Notes under the pieces: model-generated
The model's input: the letters and a program-made list of their open reading frames with translations, nothing else
What the model was told of the DNA's origin: nothing
The model's database searches: none
In this document: positions 54,668 to 64,000 of the stretch, piece after piece
Position numbering within the stretch: the stretch's first letter is position 1
How the letters are laid out: every line of letters begins with the position of its first letter
Assembly: GCF_003634315.1 (NCBI RefSeq)
Contig: NZ_RBXL01000001.1
Location: forward strand, 124,001 to 188,000
Reading direction: 5' to 3'
Origin: Thiocapsa rosea
Lineage (GTDB): Bacteria > Pseudomonadota > Gammaproteobacteria > Chromatiales > Chromatiaceae
Length of the DNA: 64,000 bases
Program-made: the position numbers and the translations under genes

Positions 54668-55086
54668 TAATCCGCGCCCGGCGCGGTATGCGATGTTTTT
54701 GGATGGGATCGGCCCCGGCAGCCTTGACGACCGTTGGAGCCGGCGCGGTTTAAGATTCGAAAAGACAGATCATTTTAAATCGCGCCCCCGCTTAGGGCCG
54801 TGGATGCACCAAACGGCAAACTCACTCGAAAATCTGCATCTCGCTCCGGACGCGGTTTGGTCTTGATAACACATTCGAGCTTCAAACCGCGAAGGCTCAA
54901 TGGGTGCGACGCGATCCAGGTTCCGATCTGTTGCGTCATCATGCCGATGGATGGCGCGGTTGTCGATTTTCCGGAGTCGTGCGTGAGCACCTTAAACCGT
55001 GCCCGGTGCGGTATGCGTCATGCGTCATGTGTTGGGATGGCTTGGCCGCGCCGGCTCCGACGACTGTCGGAGCCGGCGCGGTTTAG
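54668..55086. repeat. Cluster of three TAAACCGCG-type repeats between gyrA and serC
   Basis: Copies at 54668-54752 (ends TAATCCGCGCC and GGCGCGGTTTAA), 54776-54860 (TAAATCGCGCC and GGACGCGGTTTGG) and 54993-55086 (TTAAACCGTGCC and GGCGCGGTTTAG). They fill most of the 484-base gap. No gene is seen between them. Confidence 0.85.
55046..55081. terminator. 16-bp perfect hairpin downstream of gyrA
   Basis: Stem CCGCGCCGGCTCCGAC with its perfect complement and loop GACT, 57 bases after the gyrA stop. It is part of the last TAAACCGCG-type repeat. Very stable, but followed only by a weak T-run; a terminator or 3' stabiliser is likely. Confidence 0.55.
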
Positions 55087-55137
55087 AAGACGCGCGTCCG
55101 TTGCCTTGCGCACGCCAAAAACCGTCGACAACGCGTG

Positions 55138-58530
<3,393 letters not shown>

Positions 58531-58674
58531 GGGCGTGGTGAACCGACGTTGAGGCGTGCCGCGCGGAGCACCGTAACGGGCCGCGATTGTACTGATGGTT
58601 AGCCTGTGAAGTTTACCACGCGGGGCAACCCTTCCCCATCCATAACGGTCACTTTGTCGCCGATGCGCCCTATT

Positions 58675-59673
58675 TCAGGGGCGATCGGAGACCGCGGCGG
58701 CCGGTTCGAGGACGACCTGATTGCGTCCGCTGCGCTTCGCCAGATACAGCAGATCGTCGGCCCGCCCCAAGAGCGCATCCGCATCTTCCTCGGGACGACG
58801 CTCCGCAACACCGAAGCTCGCCGTGACCCGATAGCTCGCGTCGAGCGGACGTAGGTCGGCCAGACGCATGCGCAGACGGTCGGCGACGTCCCCGGCGACG
58901 CGCAGATCCGCTTCCGCCATGACGACGGCAAACTCCTCTCCTCCGAGCCGTGCGGCCAGGTCCACACCTCTGACCTGAGATTCCAGAAGACCCGCGAAGG
59001 CGACCAGGACGAGATCGCCGCCGGCGTGACCGAAACGGTCGTTGACCTGCTTGAAGTGATCCAGATCCACCATGATCAGCGACAGCGGCGCACCCCCGAT
59101 GCGCGCCCGCGCAATCCCGTTCTCCAAACGATCCATGAAGTAACGCCGATTGGCGAGACTCGTCAGGGGATCGGTGCGCGCCAAGGCTTGATTGGTTTCG
59201 TTGGCGAGGACGAGCTCGCGGTTGGTGTTGCGCAGGTCGCGAACCAAGCGCGACATCTCCATCGCAAGGTTGCCCATCCGCTCGACGATATCGCTTTCTG
59301 CGACGTTCGCCAGCTCGCCGATCAGCACGATGCCCCGACCGCTCGGGTAGGCATGAAAGAGATAGGTTTCGCCGCCAAGCGGGGTCTGGAAGACCCGTGC
59401 AACGGGCGTGCGACGGGGCAGACCCGGCTCGATGTCCAACAGCTCCCCGCTCCCGCTGCTGAGAAATCGTGACAGCGGCTCGCCGCGAACGCTTGCGAAC
59501 CCGGCGAAGCGCGAGCGAAAGGTCAGGTTCGAATCGATGATGCGGCCGTCTCGGTCGACCTCGACGACGAGCAACCGACCCGATTCCATGACGTAGCTTT
59601 GCAAAGCCCAAAGGAACTCCGGGTCGGGCGTGCGATCGAGCGTCGTCGATGGCGTTGTTGCTTGCTCTGTCAT
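58675..59673 (-). CDS. Diguanylate cyclase (PAS-like sensor plus GGDEF)
   Basis: 332 residues from the ATG at 59673, preceded by GGAGG. N-terminal PAS-like domain about 20-120 (LLVVEVDRDGRIIDSNLTFRSRFAGF), a helical linker (NLAMEMSRLVRDLRNTNREL), and GGDEF about 165-325 with DPLTSLANRRYF, DLDHFKQVNDRFGHAGGD, intact GGEEF and an RxxD inhibitory site (RGVD) five residues before it. It should synthesise cyclic di-GMP. The ATG overlaps the stop of the upstream cobalamin-binding protein gene (ATGA), indicating coupled translation and a functional pair. No membrane segment. Confidence 0.92.
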   Translation of the reverse strand: MTEQATTPSTTLDRTPDPEFLWALQSYVMESGRLLVVEVDRDGRIIDSNLTFRSRFAGFASVRGEPLSRFLSSGSGELLDIEPGLPRRTPVARVFQTPLGGETYLFHAYPSGRGIVLIGELANVAESDIVERMGNLAMEMSRLVRDLRNTNRELVLANETNQALARTDPLTSLANRRYFMDRLENGIARARIGGAPLSLIMVDLDHFKQVNDRFGHAGGDLVLVAFAGLLESQVRGVDLAARLGGEEFAVVMAEADLRVAGDVADRLRMRLADLRPLDASYRVTASFGVAERRPEEDADALLGRADDLLYLAKRSGRNQVVLEPAAAVSDRP

Positions 59674-60764
59674 GTGGCCTCCAGCGTTCTGGCCCAAGCC
59701 ACGGCCGCCTCGCAATCGGTCAGAAAAAGGTCGGCGCCGACGGATTCGACCAGTGAAGGCGCCTTGTTAAAGGCACGCCCGCCGACCAGGATCTTGGTTG
59801 GAGATCCGGGACCGAGGGCCTCCCGCAGGGCGCTGACCGTCTCGCGTGCAGATTGCACGTGACCGGGCATACCGACGGACAGTGCGACGAAGGCCGGGGT
59901 GCGCTCTACGGCCGCCGTGACCACCTGCTCAAGCGGACAGTCACGCGGTAGATAGGTCACATTCCAGCCGTCCAGATCCAGACAGGTCGTCACCATCCAT
60001 GCGCCGAGCTCATGGAATTCGTCCGTCACCGAGGCCACGAGGACCCGTCCTCGCCTTTCGGACGGAAAGGGCTGCTCGTAATAGAGGGCGGACAGGATGC
60101 GGTACACCATCGCGGTCGCTTGGTGCTCCATCAGGACCGAAAGACGGCCTTGCTCCCAACGGACGCCGATCTCCACCATCGCCGGGTAGAAGATCGATTG
60201 GAGCAGGCGGGAAAAGGACATCCCCTCACGCAGGAGGGCGCGACAACGCTCGATAACGGCCGGATGATCGCCCGCGATCAGGCGCTCCAGGATCTCGACA
60301 TAGATCGCCGCGTGATCGGCGGGCACCGGCGCCGCTTCGGATGCGTAGTGCGCGGCCGCGTCGACGGTCTCGGGATGCACCCGCAACATCCAGCGATAGA
60401 TCGGCAGGATCGCCTCGGCATCCTCGCCGGGCAGGAGTTCGGTGATCACCTGGCTCCAGATCTCCAGCTCGGCGGCAAAGTAGTCGACCGAGACGCCTTG
60501 ATTCGTATAAGCGAAATAGGCCCAGGGTAGCGTGTCGGCGAGAAGCTTGAGGTTGTTGGTCCTCAAGACCTCGGACATGAAGGCGGCGTGATTGCGATGG
60601 TTTGACTCGATCAGCCGAAAGGGAAGCCCGTTGAGAAAGGCGTCCAATCTCGAATGGCCGGCCATCAACTGCGAGACGCGACCGGCCATGGCCGCCGTGT
60701 TGGCATCGAAGCTGTCGGCGGCGCGACGTGGAACCGATGGAAGCCCTGGGTCAAGGTGAAGCAT
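59670..60764 (-). CDS. Cobalamin-binding sensor with photoreceptor-type Wx9EH motif
   Basis: 364 residues from the ATG at 60764. The N-terminal 145 residues are a helical domain I cannot name (IESNHRNHAAFMSEVLRTNNLKLLADTLPWAYFAY). Residues about 155-235 form the four-helix cap of methionine-synthase-like B12 domains and contain Trp203, then nine residues, then Glu213-His214: the Wx9EH pattern of CarH-type adenosylcobalamin photoreceptors. The Rossmann B12 domain follows with TDEFHELGAWM, whose His251 is the expected lower Co ligand, and VALSVGMPGHV. Lacks a DNA-binding domain. Overlap with the cyclase gene suggests it signals light, oxygen or cobalamin state to c-di-GMP. Confidence 0.85.
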   Translation of the reverse strand: MLHLDPGLPSVPRRAADSFDANTAAMAGRVSQLMAGHSRLDAFLNGLPFRLIESNHRNHAAFMSEVLRTNNLKLLADTLPWAYFAYTNQGVSVDYFAAELEIWSQVITELLPGEDAEAILPIYRWMLRVHPETVDAAAHYASEAAPVPADHAAIYVEILERLIAGDHPAVIERCRALLREGMSFSRLLQSIFYPAMVEIGVRWEQGRLSVLMEHQATAMVYRILSALYYEQPFPSERRGRVLVASVTDEFHELGAWMVTTCLDLDGWNVTYLPRDCPLEQVVTAAVERTPAFVALSVGMPGHVQSARETVSALREALGPGSPTKILVGGRAFNKAPSLVESVGADLFLTDCEAAVAWARTLEAT

Positions 60765-60858
60765 GGATGTCTCCGGAACGCGTTCAATCCAGTATAGACC
60801 GAGCGCACCTGGGTTTTTCGCCGCCGCGAAGGCCACTATTTGGTGTATCGTTGCGCCC

Positions 60859-62253
<1,395 letters not shown>

Positions 62254-62256
<3 letters not shown>

Positions 62257-62394
62257 GGTGATTTCCAGGAAAGGATCTAATTTCCAGGAAAGGATCTACC
62301 GGCGTGTCAGGGCGAATTCATTCGCCCCTACAGTGACTACTACAGGTCTTCCTGGCATGGGCGGACGGGATGACAACTCTCGAGAAACCGCCTG
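62254..62394. repeat. GGTGATTTCC-type element beginning at the helicase stop codon
   Basis: Begins TGAGGTGATTTCCAGGA, where TGA is the stop codon. It contains a duplicated ATTTCCAGGAAAGGATCTA (62261 and 62280), the GTAGGGGC-family palindrome (about 62306-62332, left arm altered to GTCAGGGC) and the tail GGACGGGATGACAACTCTCG. Homologous over its length to 42796-42914. The rest up to 62530 holds no gene. Confidence 0.82.
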
Positions 62395-62530
62395 ACCCGT
62401 GCGCATCCGAGTCGGTCTCGGGCGCGGGTAGCGAGCACTCTTAGCCACGAAGGTCGGGAACGACACGGCAGGAGATCCGAGGTTTCGCGCCGTGTCCCGC
62501 ACGTCCGCGGCAAGGTCCGATTCGGCGTTC

Positions 62531-63343
62531 TCAGACCGCGACGCCCAACGACTGGTGGATGTGCTGCACGACCAGCGGATGCAGTCCGGCCTTCTCGGCA
62601 AACCGGCGCAGGTAGTCCTGCTCCTGCGGGGTGTCGACCTCGACCGCAAGCAGTGATGCCGCGTAGACCTCGGCGGCCACCTCCTGGCTCGGGATCTCGG
62701 CCACGAAGGCGTCGAGATTCAGCGGCTGACGCAACTCCGTCATCAACCACTCCTGTGCGTCCGCGCCCATGCCGGCGGCCTCGATCTTTCCGACGATTCG
62801 CTGGATCTCCTCCACGCTCACCTGACCATCCGACTTGGCAATGTTGATCATACCCTTGATGACCAACTGCGCGGTGTTCTCCATGGCCTGCTCCTCCGCC
62901 GCGGTTTGCGGGGCTCTGAGGCCCAACGGCAACTCCGACGCTCCGCTCGCGGTGGGTGCCCCGGAGGCATGAGGCGCTTGACCCGCTTCGGTGAATGCCT
63001 TGTAGGCGATCCCGGCCAACATCGCCAGCGCACCCCCCGTCATCGCGCCTTTCACGGACTTGCCGCCGCCGCCCAAGACCGAGCCGAGTACGGCACCGAG
63101 CCCGCCGGCCTGCATGGGACTCTGCGAGGCGTTCCCCAGAGTGCCCTTGGCCATCTCGAGGAGGCTTCCGAGCATATCGCCTTGACCGCCCTGGCCGCCT
63201 TGGCCACCTTGGCCACCTTGGCCGCCGACCATCCGGCCGAGATTTGCCTGAAGGTCCTGCAGCGCGTTCCCCATCCGGCCTGAGCCGGACTGCGCCATGT
63301 TGCTCTGAATGAAGCTGCCGAGTAGATCGCCGAAGTTGGCCAT
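62531..63343 (-). CDS. DUF533 / TerB-like domain protein
   Basis: 270 residues, ATG preceded by CGGAGA. The N-terminus MANFGDLLGSFIQSNMAQSGSGRMGNAL is typical of DUF533. Then comes a GGQ tandem tract (about 41-55), a Gly/Ala-rich hydrophobic stretch GGGGKSVKGAMTGGALAMLAGIAYKAF that may insert into a membrane, and a C-terminal TerB-like helical domain (LVIKGMINIAKSDGQVSVEEIQRIVGKIEAAGM). Similar to E. coli YebE. Function unknown; relatives respond to envelope or metal stress. Transcribed towards the helicase, with a repeat element between the two. Confidence 0.87.
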   Translation of the reverse strand: MANFGDLLGSFIQSNMAQSGSGRMGNALQDLQANLGRMVGGQGGQGGQGGQGGQGDMLGSLLEMAKGTLGNASQSPMQAGGLGAVLGSVLGGGGKSVKGAMTGGALAMLAGIAYKAFTEAGQAPHASGAPTASGASELPLGLRAPQTAAEEQAMENTAQLVIKGMINIAKSDGQVSVEEIQRIVGKIEAAGMGADAQEWLMTELRQPLNLDAFVAEIPSQEVAAEVYAASLLAVEVDTPQEQDYLRRFAEKAGLHPLVVQHIHQSLGVAV

Positions 63344-63528
63344 GTCGTTCTCCGATAGGGATGGATCGATCGGTCATCGCTCGCACGGATTTCTCTCCCG
63401 CGAATCCACGCGGGCCGGAATCAGGCTCTCCCGGATCTCAGGGAACGCCAAGTTTAGTAAAATCAGTGTTCTACGCAGCCAATCTTGGTAAACTTCCATT
63501 CGAACGCTTTTAACTCAATGGAAAACCG

Positions 63529-64000
63529 ATGATTGACCAGAGCCAACTCCTGCGCCTGCTCGGACTGCCGCAGATCGCCATCGACCGCGTCGAGATCACG
63601 GACGCCGCTGTGCTGGAAATTCATGTGCACAGCACCGAGGAGGGCACGCAGTGCCGGAGCTGCGGCCGACGCATCACTGAGCCGCATGGACTCGGTGAAG
63701 AACGGCGGTTGCGCCATCTGTCGATCTTCGAGCATCGCACCGAAATTCTCATTCGTCCCAAACGGTATCGCTGCCCCGATTGCCGGGATCATCCCACCAC
63801 CACCCAACGGGTGGACTGGTACGACCCGCGCAGCGGCTTCACCCGTGCGTTCGAACACAGCCTGATGCGCGCCCTGATCAACAGCACCCTGGAAGACGTC
63901 GCGCACAAGGAGGCCGTCACCCCGGAGCACCTCGACGGTATTCTCGATCGGTGCGTCCCGAGCCAGATCGACTGGACGACGCTCACGGCGCTGCCCGTGC
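63529..64000 (+). CDS. ISL3-family transposase, N-terminal part cut by window edge
   Basis: At least 157 residues, frame open to the last base. Two CxxC pairs (Cys42/Cys45 in QCRSCGRR, Cys82/Cys85 in RYRCPDCRDH) form the N-terminal zinc-binding domain of ISL3-type DDE transposases. RHLSIFEHRTEILIRPKRYRCPDC and the segment FTRAFEHSLMRALINSTLEDVAHKE fit the same family. The catalytic DDE part lies beyond the window. The start ATG follows AATGGAAAACCG. The left terminal inverted repeat should lie at about 63440-63500 but cannot be fixed without the right end. Confidence 0.85.
   Translation, partial: MIDQSQLLRLLGLPQIAIDRVEITDAAVLEIHVHSTEEGTQCRSCGRRITEPHGLGEERRLRHLSIFEHRTEILIRPKRYRCPDCRDHPTTTQRVDWYDPRSGFTRAFEHSLMRALINSTLEDVAHKEAVTPEHLDGILDRCVPSQIDWTTLTALPV

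Overview
The window reads as chromosome of a high-GC gammaproteobacterium, most likely a purple sulfur bacterium of the Chromatiaceae (inference from gene content and order such as gyrA-serC-serA-pheA-hisC-tyrA, c-type cytochromes, and the many short dispersed repeats typical of such genomes; no rRNA gene or photosynthesis gene is present to prove it). No tRNA, rRNA or CRISPR array was recognised.

Layout. 1-6.5 kb: the end of a 3-hydroxyacyl-CoA dehydrogenase gene, an acyl-CoA ligase, divergent galE and glycosyltransferase genes, a small coiled-coil protein and a DUF4139 protein. 7-15.5 kb: looser, partly accessory DNA with an orphan protein, an animal-type haem peroxidase, a UPF0182 membrane protein, a decayed CobW GTPase, and an exported Asp-rich protein next to an OmpA-family protein. 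15.6-21 kb: a TetR regulator divergent from an RND efflux pair, with a readable promoter and operator. 21.3-27.7 kb: the SOS mutagenesis cassette lexA-imuA-imuB-dnaE2 with repeat-rich gaps. 28.1-36.2 kb: a carboxymuconolactone-decarboxylase-like protein, an ORF-less group II intron, and a complete four-gene Wadjet-type SMC defence operon (order jetC-jetB-jetA-jetD). 36.4-47.8 kb: an octahaem cytochrome with TPRs, a transglutaminase/DUF2126 protein, a type IV pilin, queF, an FGGY kinase and a PAS-GGDEF-EAL protein. 48.1-58.5 kb (all minus strand): gyrA, serC, serA, pheA, a toxin-antitoxin pair, hisC and tyrA; gyrA carries an in-frame intein. 58.7-63.3 kb: a cobalamin-binding photoreceptor-like protein translationally coupled to a diguanylate cyclase, a DEAD-box helicase and a DUF533 protein. 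The right edge enters an ISL3-type insertion sequence.

Themes. Genome defence and instability genes cluster: Wadjet, inducible mutagenic polymerases, intein, group II intron, toxin-antitoxin and IS. Several families of short inverted repeats are scattered through the window. One family, with ends of the type TAAACCGCG, repeatedly abuts or supplies stop codons. A palindrome of another family lies inside the dnaE2 reading frame. The most rewarding items are the intein in gyrA, the Wadjet operon followed by an ORF-less group II intron, the Wx9EH cobalamin protein with its cyclase, the toxin-antitoxin pair coupled to hisC, and the stop-codon-associated repeats.
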